Source: Magnolia sinica
Taxonomy: Eukaryota; Streptophyta; Magnoliopsida; Magnoliales; Magnoliaceae
NCBI RefSeq assembly: GCF_029962835.1
Contig: NC_080591.1
Location: 41,609,501-41,673,500 of the forward strand
Reading direction: 5' to 3'
Length of the DNA stretch: 64,000 nt
In this document: piece after piece, positions 35,686-46,170 of the stretch
Layout: each line of letters opens with the position of its first letter
Numbering within the stretch: the stretch's first letter is position 1
Program-made: the position numbers and the translations under genes
The notes under the pieces: generated by a model
What the model was told of the DNA's origin: nothing
The model's database searches: none
The model's input: the letters and a program-made list of their open reading frames with translations, nothing else

Positions 35686-36229
35686 CTAGGAAAGATAGCC
35701 CTTGAAGACCAAGAAAAGATAATCTTCACATGTCCCTATGACACTTTTGCATACCGAAGAATGCCATATGTAATGCACCCACCACCTTCCAGCGATGTAT
35801 GTTGAGTATCTTCACAAACATGGTGGAGCAATTTTTAAAGGTCTTCATGGACGACTTCTTTGTATTTGGTTCCTCTTTCAGTGATTGCATTGAAAATCTC
35901 AAATTTGTTCTGAAAAGATGTGAAGAGAAGAACCTTGCACTTAATTAGGAAAATGTTACTTCATGGTTCGTAAGGGAATAGTGCTTGGGCATATTATATT
36001 GTCCAATAAAATTAAGGTGGACAAAGCCAAAATTGATCCTATCTCTAACCTACCTCCACCCAGAAGCATACGCAACGTGTGATCCTTTTTAAGACATGAC
36101 AACTTTTAAAGAAGATTCATTAAGGACTTCAGTCACATATCTTGTCCTTTGTACAATCTTCCTCAAAAGGCCACCCCATTCGAGTTGTCTGAAGAATGTC
36201 AAAAAGCTTTCTCTCAGCTTAAGGGCATG
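35686..36229 (+). pseudogene. E3 reverse transcriptase palm to early RNase H, resumed after the solo LTR
   Basis: TSD-side codons are followed by ALEDQEKIIFTCPYDTF and YRRMPYV (35690-35775), FMDDFFVF with both Asp (35844-35867), LKRCEEKNLALN (about 35915-35945), and a thumb/connection ending FSQLKGMLT. The DNA between fingers and palm (roughly 100 bp) is missing even after removing the solo LTR. At least three frame changes. E4 begins 5 bases later. Confidence 0.8.
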
Positions 36230-36234
36230 TTGAC

Positions 36235-37757
36235 AGTTGAGTGTGAAATATTGTATATTTCCCCCTCATTATTCCTTAGTTTTATGAACATGATAGTACT
36301 TAATCGATTTATTTCTACATGTTTTATCTTACAAGGTGATTTTAAGGGCTTAAGGTGAAAAGAATGCTAATATCATGGATTTGATGCTCAAGAATTACCA
36401 AAGCAAGAATTGGATACTTGGAAGCCAAGAATGAAGATTTCAAGAATCCAAGACCTAAGAAAACTAAGTGAAGAAGGAAGAAATTTGAGATTGCAAAACA
36501 CAGAAATCTGGAGCTGCTGAACTTGACAGTTTGATACCATTAAACACATCTTCGATGTCATCGATGTAAGTATTCGATACCATCGAAGGAGGCTTGATCC
36601 CATTGAAAAATCAGTGGAAATCAAGTTTGGTTGCTGGAAATTGGGTGCAATTCTCGATCCACTCGAAGGCCCCTTTGATCTCATTGAAGTCCAGTTTGAT
36701 GCCATTGTAATTATCATAAATTTTAGGGTGAACTCACTGGACTATTTTGGACATTTCTCAATCCCATCAAAAAACATGTTCAATATCATCAAAGCCAGTT
36801 CGATGCCATCGAAGGTCAAGCGATCTCACCAATGGATTTACATAGACAGTTTTGACAAATTTCAAATTCGAATCGAACTCGGCCATGGATCTTCGATGCC
36901 ATCGAAGTCCCATCGAAGCTACATAAACTACGTAAATAAAAGAGTCTTCTGAGTCTTTCCAAGCACAAATTAGGGTAGGAAGAGTAGAGCAAGGAGTAGT
37001 GCTGCTTTAAGGAGTTCTCCTTCTCCTCCAATCTTCTTCTTCTAGTTAGTTTTTCATGTTTTCTTTTAAGAGTTTTAGTTTAATCATGACTATGGTTAAC
37101 TAATCTCTTAGCTACATATAAGAGGTGAAGCTTGTAGTTTATTTTACTATTTTTCTTACTTTGATTTAAATTTATGATCTTCATGTTGGATATTTCATAG
37201 TTTATGGTTTGAATAAAGAGGTATTTTTGAATTTATTTTAATCTATCATTGACTCTGAGCACGGTGGATGCTTAAGAACTTCTTGAATGCTCTCTTCTAT
37301 ATTTTGTGATTGTTTGATATGTAGTATTCCTTGATCTACCATTGACTAAGTGCATGGTAGATGCTTTGAATTCTCTACAATCAATTCAATAAGAAGGTTA
37401 TATGTGGAACTGTTGTTATGACTGTTAAGAATATGTTTTGAATTTGTTTATAATGTTTTAACTACTCTATCATCTGACTAGATAGGTTTGGACATCGATT
37501 CCAATTGAAGTATCGATTGAATCAAGTAAGATGGCATTCAGATGCTGCAAATTGATCCTTGGTGCTCTAGTTTCCATTATATTGATAGTTTCAATTCACA
37601 ATAATATCTTTCTCAATTCTCATATTTAGTTTAGTCTCTAGTTCTGATTATTAAATAGTTCAGAAAATCACACACATTTAGTCTCTGTGGGTTCGACCTT
37701 GGTCTCACTAAGATTATTACTACTTCACAACCCTGCACTTGGGGTATAAGCGAACAA
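36235..37757 (+). repeat. E4 5' LTR, 1523 bp
   Basis: It begins AGTTGAGTGTGAAATATT (first T changed to A) and ends CGAACAA before the primer site. Homologous throughout to 27693-29285. Confidence 0.85.
36528..36920. repeat. TTCGATGNCATCGAA palindrome array, copy 3
   Basis: At least ten degenerate copies, for example TTCGATACCATCGAA (near 36576), GTTCGATGCCATCGAAGG (about 36798) and CTTCGATGCCATCGAAG (about 36891). Confidence 0.9.
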
Positions 37758-37762
37758 GTTTT

Positions 37763-37780
37763 TGGCGTCATTGTCAGAGA
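37763..37780 (+). other. E4 primer binding site
   Basis: TGGCGTCATTGTCAGAGA follows the LTR end after 5 bases. It fits the tRNA-Asp-type site of Athila-like elements with a few changes. Confidence 0.75.
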
Positions 37781-38036
37781 CTGCATTGTGTTTTCTAAAT
37801 TATTTTAGTTTTAGAATTAGTTTAGAATTAGGACTAAATTTTGCTATGCTTTTCTTAGATTAGAATTTCAGAATTTATTTTTAGAAACTAACTTGTTTTC
37901 TATTTTGTAGCATCTAATTTAGCGATTCTTCTTTAGTAATATCCTTCTCACTCTTTTCTCTTTTTTAGATTTCCTAGATTATGAATTTCTATTTTTAGGA
38001 TTAGTTGTTTAGAATTAGAGGGATCTATAGTGTTTC

Positions 38037-38936
38037 ATGCCCAAGTCGGTACGTGATAACACTCTACGTCTTTTGAGCGAAAGAGGATTAGTCGAAGGGT
38101 TGCCTATCCATCACCGAATTAGACATCATTTAAGATCCTCTGATTTAGTAGAAGTAATGACTACAAATCAATCTCACCATCCGACTGAGGATCTTCAAGA
38201 TGAGAATAAGGTACATCAGGCTCCCTCGCCTAAAACCTTACGAGATTACCTACAACTTACGAGGGAGAGTACACCTTCTTACATGATTTTTCTACTCAAA
38301 GCAGGAAACATGGATTTCAAGCTAGGAGTGATTCAACTCCTTCCTAAATTTCATGGCCTAAACTCTGAAAACCCCTACTACCACTTAAAAGAATTCGATG
38401 AGATTGTCACTACACTGAACTTTAATAATGTCTCTAAAGATACTTTAGGATTGAATTTGTTTTATTTCTCTATGAAAGAGAAGGCTAAGTCGTGGCTGCA
38501 CTCCTTAAAGTTGTGATCCATTAGTACTTAGGCTGAGATGACCCAAGAGTTCCTTAAAAAGTTTTTTACAGTTAATAAGACAAATACCTTAAGGAGGGCA
38601 ATCATGAATTTCGCCCAAAAAGAGGAAGAAACCTTTGTCCAATGCTGGGAGAGATTCAAGGATCTCTTGAATTCGTGTCCACATCATAGCTACAAAACAA
38701 GATGGGTAATAAGCTTTTTCTATGACGGATTGACTTCACCAATGCGCCAATTTGTAGAGATGATGTGTAATGACGAATTTATGAAAAAGGAGGCCAATGA
38801 TGCATGAGATTACTTTCACCAACTTGCTGAAATTGTGCAAATATGGGACACCACATCAGGACCCACCACTTCTAAGCCAACTCAATCAAGAGAGAAGGGA
38901 TGAATGTATGTCCTAAGAGAAGAAGATGACATGAGT
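38037..38936 (+). pseudogene. E4 gag, nearly intact frame with three stops, cut by E5
   Basis: MPKSVRDNTLRLLSERGL opens a single frame to about 38900 with only three stops: 38514-38516, 38529-38531 and 38805-38807. The capsid core includes LLPKFHGLNSENPYYHLKEF (about 38340-38400), KEKAKSWLHSL and QCWERFKDLLNSCPHH. E3 has CGA, TGG and TGG at the three stop positions, so each arose by one C-to-T or G-to-A change. The sequence leaves the E3 alignment exactly at 38936. Confidence 0.88.
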
Positions 38937-39409
38937 TGTAACATCTCAAAAAATTGCACTCTAGTACTGTAAGTGCTATGGGTTCTTGCTCCTTTGATTG
39001 TCAAATTTTGTTATGCCAAAACCACAGTATGTGTCTTGTGTAGCACATTGATATATCTGTTCAAGGCAATGCATCACATGTATAAGGATAATGCTTCAAG
39101 TCAAGAACAAAGATCTACTTTAAGAAATGCAAGATCAAGTACATTGATTCACCTTAAAGCTTCAAAGTTCAATGATTTTAAAGTGACATCAAGACTCAAA
39201 GTGAAGCACAATTCAAGTATTATAAAGTCAAGCTTCAAAAGATCTCAAGTACAAGCGTCATGAACTTCTACGATCATCCATTATCTAAAGAAAAGAAGGT
39301 TCAATGTTCATACTTCATGTTTAAGGTATGAAAGACCTTAGATTGACCTTAGGGTAGGTCATTTTGGAAACATAAGTCAATTGCTTATTTTATAAGTGTT
39401 TGGTCTATT

Positions 39410-39792
39410 CTTTGACTAGTCCTGGACTCTATTCGACTAGTCCTAGCACTGGCTCAACCAGTCCAAGAAATTCCACGACCAGTCCTAAGTTATTGCAAAT
39501 TTTCAGAATTTTTTGGTTGAGCTACGACCAGTCCTGGAGTCTGCTCAACCGATCGTGTGAACTGTGCACAACTCGTTCACGACTAGTCTAGCAGCCATGA
39601 CTTAAACTTTGGCAACTATTCCTGACTCCTCACGACCAGTCATGGGCAGGTCATGACCAGAGTTGGAGGCCTCACAACCAGTCGTGAAGTGCCTACGACC
39701 AGTCGTGGAACGGTTTCATCCGATTGCGCTCAAAATTTTAAAAATCAGTTCGTTCTATGACCAGTAGTAGTGTCCACAGGACCAGTCATAGA
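39410..39792. repeat. Array of about 13 CGACCAGTCG palindromes in E5's U3
   Basis: Copies near 39413, 39434, 39455, 39475, 39527, 39573, 39631, 39653, 39674, 39696, 39756 and 39779. The best are ACGACCAGTCGTGG (39696) and TCACGACCAGTCATGG (39631), with 5-nt arms around CA. The array ends about 15 bp before the TATA box. Confidence 0.9.
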
Positions 39793-39806
39793 CGTGATTT
39801 CTTTAT

Positions 39807-39815
39807 CTATAAATA
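39807..39815 (+). promoter_or_regulatory. E5 LTR TATA box
   Basis: CTATAAATA, in the context TATCTATAAATAGAGC, directly after the palindrome array. It marks the U3/R boundary region. Confidence 0.8.
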
Positions 39816-40909
39816 GAGCACGAATTTTAGAGTTTGATATCCAATTCAAGTAAAATCAAGGCATCACACTGAGAGATAAGTTAGTATTCATTTTAAGCTA
39901 AATTGTGCTCATTTCATACTCTTTTTATTAGCTTTTTATATTTGATTTTGTTTCTGCATTCCAATCTAATTTGAAAGAGGAATTGTGATATTCCACTTCT
40001 TGGAATCAAAATCAAATAGAGCTAGCCCAACTTGATTTAATTTAAAATCAATAAGAACCTAGAACCATTTCAAAGTGAGTATTGAACATTGAACTTCTAT
40101 ATTCAAACTTCTACTCCAACATGGTTCTTCCGGGCTGCAACAAAAGGAGAAATCCAGGTATTTTATATTTGTGTAAATCTTCTGTTTTTATTTTCTTTTG
40201 AGATTGAGCCAGAAAAATCTCATTGTTTGGTTTATTGAGGTAATCCAGAAAACTCAGAGTGGGGTTTTTTTTTTTAATTGTGTAAGCCCATTAGAAAGAC
40301 ACAATTGTGAGGGTTTTAGGTGAACCTGAGAAAAACCTATTTCATAGTGAATGCTAATATCCACTGTGTGAGGATATTAGGAGTGGAGTAGCAAGCTGTG
40401 TGGCTATTATTTAACAGTTGGTGTACACACAGGCGAACCACTATAATTCTTTGTGTTTGGATGTGTGATTTATTTTCTATATCTTTTATCATTCAATATT
40501 GTGGGATGTATGTGTGGATGTGAATGTTGTAATCTTTTATATTTCAAGCATTGTGGGGAATGTCGTAATAGATTAGATTTCATTTCCTTACTATTTATTC
40601 CTCAGTATCTAGTTTGAGTTTTTGATACAAAGACTTTTCTAGGAATCAGGTTGTCCTATCATAAACCTTGGTTTTTCATGTAAGGTTGTCCTTAGAACAA
40701 CATTTGTATCAATCTCTCAATACTCATACATTTGAGGTTGCTTTACATTTTAGTATTGTAGTTTGTTTAAAGTGCTATCTTTCATTCATTTATTTATAAG
40801 GCTATCTTATTATTTAAATTTCGTTGTTATTAATTTAAATTTGGCATAGTCCTATTCAATACCGCTCCCCCCCCCCCCCCTCAAAGATATATAGCTTGGC
40901 CTTTTCAAG

Positions 40910-40922
40910 TGGTATCAATGCC
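40910..40922 (+). other. E5 primer binding site
   Basis: TGGTATCAATGCC, the iMet-type site with changes, two bases after the LTR end. Confidence 0.8.
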
Positions 40923-40992
40923 TAATAGCTCATTCTAATTGTTATTATTTTGGATTTATTTCCTAAGCTAATCGATCTAAGCTATTTATAAG

Positions 40993-42480
40993 ATGTCAAA
41001 TTTTAATAGCCTTTCAATCACTAGACCTCCACCATTTGATGGCACCAATTATGCTTATTGGAAAGCCAGAATGAGGATTTTCTTAAAATCCATGTATGAG
41101 AGCATGTGGTAAGCCACAGTGACCGAATGGACCCCTCCGACCATTGAAGTAACTGATATCGATGGATCAAAATCTGCTCACCTTATTTTTCTTGGACCAC
41201 TCTTCAAAAAAGTGAGAGTAGTGCCAATGCAAAAGCACTAAATGCAATCACTTATGCACTATCACTAGATGAATTCAAAAGAATTATATCCTGTGATACT
41301 GCAAAGCGAGCCTGGGATATTTTAGAAATGACATATGAGGGAACATCAATTATCAAGAAATCTAAAGTCCAAATCCTCACAACCAAATTTGAGGAAATAC
41401 GTATGGAAGAAAATGAAATGTTCATGAACTTCTATACAAGATTAAATGACATTGTGAACTCTATGTGGGGTCTTGGTGATAAATCTCAAAAAGTAAAGTG
41501 TATGCAAAAATACTACGCTCACTTCCTAAACGGTTCAATTCTAAGGTAACTGCGATCCAGGAACTTTGTGATACAGATAATATGAGGGTAGAAGAATTAG
41601 TTGGGTCTTTACAGACTTATGAGTTAACTTTTAAAGCTCCTAAAGGCAAATCTATCGCACTTAAATCTTCTAAAAATGTTTTTCAAGAAAATAATAGCAA
41701 TTCTGATTTAGAAAACTCTGAAGTTGATATGGCTCTTTTAGCGAAAACGTTTTACAAAATTTTTAAAAGTAAAAAAGGGTTGATTTTCAAAAATCTAATG
41801 ATAAGAAATCTAAACCTAAAACTCAAAAATCTTTAAAAGATAGTGAGTGTTACAACTGCCATGAATATGGGCATTTAGCAAACAGATGTCCTAAAAAGGA
41901 CAAACCTAAAAAGAAAGGAATGTTGGCTACTTGGGATGAATCTTCTGGCTCTGAAGCCTCGTCTGAATCAGAAGATTCTGAAAACGAGTCGGGCAAATAA
42001 GTTAAAGCCCATATGACTCTAGCCAAGTTCACTTTTTTAGATCATGATGATTCAACTAGTGAAGAAAATCTGAATAGTGATCATGAAAATGAAGAAGATC
42101 TTCAAGATGCTTATAATGCCCTTTATAAGGAAAGTTGTAAAATTGTTGTTAAACTAAAACTACAAAAAGAAAAATTTTTTAAGCTTAAAGAAAATTTTGA
42201 TTCGGTTGTTTTAGAAAAATCTCACATTTCAGATTGTTTTGAAAAATCGAAATGCGATTTATATTTCAAAACTTCACTGATTAAAAATCTTAAATCTGTA
42301 AATGAAAAACTAAAACTTGAAGTCTCTTCACTTTTAAGTTTGAAAGATACTTGGAGGTATGCCTGAGGTGATCCAAAGTTAGAAAAACTTTTATCTGGAT
42401 CAAGAAAAATGTGGCAACCGATCCGGTTTAGGCTATGATAGAAATATTCCTCCTAAACAGAAGAATACTCCTCCTAAGTT
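40993..42480 (+). pseudogene. E5 gag, broken
   Basis: The ATG at 40993 opens MSNFNSLSITRPPPFDGTNY, the copia gag start. FDGTNYAYWKARM is followed by a frame change near 41190. Capsid runs 41230-41545 (ILTTKFEEIRMEENEMF), then a second frame change near 41520, KVTAIQELCDTDNMRVEELV, and a knuckle CYNCHEYGHLANRCPKK (41850-41900) with all CCHC residues. A Ser/Glu-rich acidic stretch and a Lys/Glu coiled-coil-like tail (42040-42360) follow. The long tail after the knuckle is the Sirevirus hallmark. Stops occur at 41111 and 42364. Confidence 0.85.
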
Positions 42481-43951
42481 TGTGAAAGGAGAGTCTTCAA
42501 ACTCAAAAAGGAATAGTTCAAATCAAAACTTTTCTAAAAATGCTAAAACTTATCAATTTTTCAAACCTAAAAGTAATCATATCAACTATAAAAATCAGAA
42601 TCAAAACTCTTTAACTGAGAAGATAGTTGATTTGCTTAAGGAGCTCTTAAAATCTAACTCAGTAGGTCATTCTTACAACAACTACAAATATAAGAAGACC
42701 AACTATACTCCAAAACCCAAAATAGTTATGAAATGGGTTCCTAAGGTTACTAGCTTGGTTGCCCACACTGCTTTCAAAGCTTCAAGCCATTCAAAGTGGT
42801 ACTTAGGCAGTGGATGCTCAAGGCATATGACTGGTGATAAAGGTCTATTCACCGATCTTAAAGACATGGCTGATGGCTCAGTCACATTTGGTAATGGTAG
42901 CAACTGCAGGATTATTGGTTAAGGTATGGTTCAACTTTCTAACCTCTCTTTATTTGAGAATGTTTTATATGTAGAAGGTTTAAAACATAACTTGTTAAGA
43001 ATTTCTCAAATATGCGATAAAAACCACAGCGTAAAATTTACTAATCAAGGTTGTGAAATTTTAAACAAAAAGGGTTCTATAATATTAACTGGTCACAGAA
43101 CTTCTGAAAACTGCTATATTGTAAGTGATTCTAGCTCATCTAATCAAACGTGTTATATGGTCCATACTGATGAGACCGAGTTATGTCACCAACGCCTTAG
43201 ACATGTACACTACCGCAAGTTGTATAGATTGAGCAAAAGAAAACTGATAAGAGATCTACCTAAATTACAGAATGTAGACAAAATTTGTGGCAAATGCTAG
43301 ATTGGCAAACAAATTAAGAGTACTCATAAAAAGGTGAACTCCAATGCCACATCCAAACAGCTCGAACTTCTCCACATGAATCTTATAGGACCAATCAGGA
43401 CGGAGAGTCGAGGTGGCAAAAAATACATACTGGTAATCGTGGATGATTTTATCAGATTCACTTGGGTAGCTTTCTTAAGGGATAAGTCAGAAACCCTTAA
43501 TGAAGTAAAAAGAGTTCTCAAACGAATCCAAACTGAAAAAGGTTCTCAAGTCTGTAAGATTCGTAGTGATCATGGATCAGAATTTGAGAATAGTAGTTTT
43601 GAGAAATTATGTTGCGATCAGGGAATATCACATGAATTCTTTGCGCTCAAAACACTACAACAAAATGGAATTGTTAAAAGAAAAATTAGAGTGCTTCAAG
43701 AAATGGCAAATGTAATGTTAAATAGAATGAAGCTTCCTAAAAATCTTTGGGCTGAAGTAGTAAATACTGTCTGTTATATAATCAACCGGGTTTATACAAT
43801 TTGGTCAAATAATAAAATGCCTTATAAAATGTGGTTTGATAAAAATCCTACTGTCAAATACTTTCGAGTTTTTGGCAGTAAGTGCTATATTTTAGTGACC
43901 GTGAAAATCCGAGTAAGTTTGACACCAAAAGTAATGAAGGGATCTTTTTAG
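42481..43951 (+). pseudogene. E5 protease and integrase, catalytically broken
   Basis: A basic Asn/Lys-rich linker leads to WYLGSGCSRHMTGD. The protease catalytic Asp is Gly (GGC, 42806-42808). The pre-integrase zinc region (CHQRLRHVHYRKL) keeps two His and Cys (ICGKC, 43283-43298). Integrase reads LHMNLIGPI, with Asn for the first catalytic Asp (43379-43381), IRSDHGSEF with the second Asp kept, and QQNGIVKRK, with Lys for the catalytic Glu (43676-43678). A stop at 42920-42922 and another at 43299-43301 interrupt it, and the frame is lost after 43950. The enzyme could not cleave or insert. Confidence 0.88.
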
Positions 43952-45766
43952 GATATGCTTTAAATGGTAGATCATATCGAGTACTGAATAAGAGGACCGG
44001 TGTTATCAAGAGTCCATCAATGTGGTCATTGACGATCATCTGAATACACCTGCCTTAAGTTTAGATAATGATGAAGTTTTTCTAATTAACAAACCAGATA
44101 CTTCATCAAGTCAAAATAACTCTGAACTAAGGACTGTTAAAGATCATTCAACTACTCAAATTCTTAGAAACCCTCTCAATGGTGTGCGCACTTGTAGACA
44201 ACTAGAGGATATATGTAATTACATTCGCTTTACATCTCAGACAGAACCGGCTAACGTAAAAGAAGCTCGTACTAACGAAAACTGGATTGTTGCGATGCAA
44301 GAAGAGCTTAATCAATTTGTTAGAAATGATGTTTGGTATCTTGTTCCTAGACTTAAAGATAAATATATTATCGAAACTAAGTGGATTTTCAAAAATAAAT
44401 TTGATGAACTTGGTAATATAATTCAAAACAAGGCTAGACTGGTTATACAAGGGTACACTCAAATTGAAGGCATCGATTACGATAAAACCTTTGCCCTAGT
44501 AGCTCGTCTTGAATCAATCAGACTATTTATATCCATTGCTTGCTTTAAAAAATTCAAAATTTATCAAATGGATGTAAAGAGTGCTTTTTTAAATGGCGAT
44601 CTGCATGAAGAAGTTTATGTTGAACAACTAACAGGCTTTGAAGACCCTAAGAATGTTGATCATGTCTATCGCCTAAAAAAGGCTCTCTATGGTTTAAAAC
44701 AAGCTCCTAGGATATGGTACAAAAAATTGACTAAGTTTTTACTAAGTCATAATTTTCAAATGGAAAGTGTAGATAAGACTCTTTTTGTTAAGAAATATAA
44801 CGATCATAACTTAATAGTGCAGATCTATGTTGATGATATTATTTATGGATCTACTTGTGCTAACATGACTGTTGAGTTTACAGATCTTATGAAATCTAAG
44901 TTTGAAATGAGCATGGTTGGGGAATTAATTTATTTCTTAGGGTTGCAAGTAAAATAACAACCTGATGGTATCTTCATTTCTCAAACCAAATATGCTCTGA
45001 ACTTAGTAAAAAAGTTCAAATTTGAGAATGGGAAAATTTTTGATACTCCTATGAGTACAACATTAAGGCTCGCAAAGGACTTTATAGGTAAAAGTATAGA
45101 TCCTAAATTATATCGTAGTATGATAGGTAGTTTGCTGTATTTAACTGCAAGTAGACCTGATATTGCTTTTAGCGTTGGAATTTGCGCTAGATATCAATCT
45201 AATCCTAAAGAGTCACATTTAACTGTTGTTAAGTGGATTATAAGATATGTCACAAGTTCTGCTAATCTGGGTCTTTGGTATCCACATGATACTAATGTTC
45301 AATTAGTTAGGTACACTGATGTTGATTGGGTTGGTAATGTTGATGATAGGAAATCAACCAGTTGTGGTTGTTTCTATATTGGGAACTGTTTAGTTTCTTG
45401 GCAAAGTAAGAAAAAAAGTTTTGTATCGCTCTCAACTACTGAGCTGAATACATTGTAGCTGGAAATGCATGTACTCAACTTGCATGGATGAATAGAATGT
45501 TAAGTGATTACGGAATTATACAAAAGTCAATGGTTTTATATTGTGATAATTCCAGTGCAATAAATATATCTAAAAACCCAATCCTTTAATCACGAACCAA
45601 GCACATTGACATTAGATATCACTACATTCGTGAATTAGTGGAAGAAAAGATAATTTCATTGGAATAAATTTTGACTGAGAATTAACTTGCTAACATTTTC
45701 ACTAAACCACTCGACAAAAGCAGGTTTAATAAATTGAAATTTGATCTTGGTATGTGCAATTTAAAT
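43952..45766 (+). pseudogene. E5 reverse transcriptase and RNase H
   Basis: An open stretch from 44022 to 44957 holds a nearly whole copia [17 protein letters not shown] (44274), [30 protein letters not shown] (44570-44625), [15 protein letters not shown], and YVDDIIYGS with both Asp (44827-44855). RT ends at a TAA (44955-44957) in a Gln context. RNase H continues: MIGSLLYLTASRPDIAFSV (45120), YTDVDWVGNVDDRKST (45312) and KHIDIRYHYIRELVEE (45600), to about 45766. Further stops at 45456, 45588 and 45664-45684. Best-preserved enzyme in the window. Confidence 0.9.
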
Positions 45767-46170
45767 TGATTATTCACACATTTATGTATTATAGTTTATA
45801 TATTTATTAAATTATAATTTTAAATTTTAAAATTATGTGAAGAATGCATGTTTTTGTCTTTGCACGACCAGTCACGTGTAGCGCGCTGGATCTTTTAATT
45901 TGAGGAAAAACCTTTTCTTCCTCATTTCTTCTTTTTTCTTCAATGGGTCGTAGCACGACCAGTCATACCCAACTTCTTGATTCTTCAAGGTTAGTCTATT
46001 ATTTTCATTTTCCTCTTAGATTCAAGTGTTTATCACTTCATTTCTTACTTAGGGTGATTTATTTCATATTTCCTTAAAAATTTTAGGGTTTTCTTCTCCA
46101 AAATCTGTTTTTGAAGAAACCCACTCTACATCTTTTGCAACTTCTTGATTCCTTCACTTCTTTGTTGTAA
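45767..46170 (+). promoter_or_regulatory. E5 spacer between pol and the third ORF, with LTR-type palindromes
   Basis: It holds CACGACCAGTCACGTG at 45866 and GTAGCACGACCAGTCATAC at about 45952, both the motif of the U3 array. A pyrimidine-rich leader follows, with a possible intron (AAGGTTAGT at 45988 to a TTTTAGGGT at 46080). It could be a separate promoter for the third ORF; this is inference. Confidence 0.45.

Larger units (their letters stand above)
27693..36234 (+). mobile_element. E3: Athila/Tat-lineage Ty3/gypsy element, split and truncated
   Basis: 5' LTR (27693-29285), primer site, gag, protease region, and RT interrupted by a solo LTR (32578-35685), with RT and early RNase H resuming to 36229. 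E4 then cuts it off, so integrase and the 3' LTR are not seen. It lies inside the partial LTR that begins at 26302. Confidence 0.85.
36235..38936 (+). mobile_element. E4: Athila/Tat-lineage element, 5' half only
   Basis: LTR, primer site and gag of the same family as E3, inserted into E3's RNase H region. It is cut at 38936 within gag by E5, and its pol does not resume after E5 within the window. TTGAC (36230-36234) would be its left target duplication. Confidence 0.85.
38937..40907 (+). repeat. E5 5' LTR (left boundary tentative)
   Basis: It ends CCTTTTCA two bases before the primer site. The body has a palindrome array, a TATA box, and the R-U5 words CCTGAGAAAAACC and ATTAGGAGTGGAGTAG shared with the 3' LTR. 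A run of 14 C lies at about 40867-40880. The left edge is taken where E4 gag stops (TGTAACATCTC). A start nearer 39028 is possible because the 3' LTR cannot confirm it. Confidence 0.7.

Noticed and set aside
36614-36952. 112-codon plus-strand frame
   Set aside because: It translates the palindrome array of the E4 LTR. Similar frames occur at 27766-28195 and 18263-18618.
16164-39792. Short repeats with irregular spacers, CRISPR-like at first sight
   Set aside because: They are palindromes with degenerate units and uneven spacing inside LTRs of a plant genome, with no cas genes or unique spacers.
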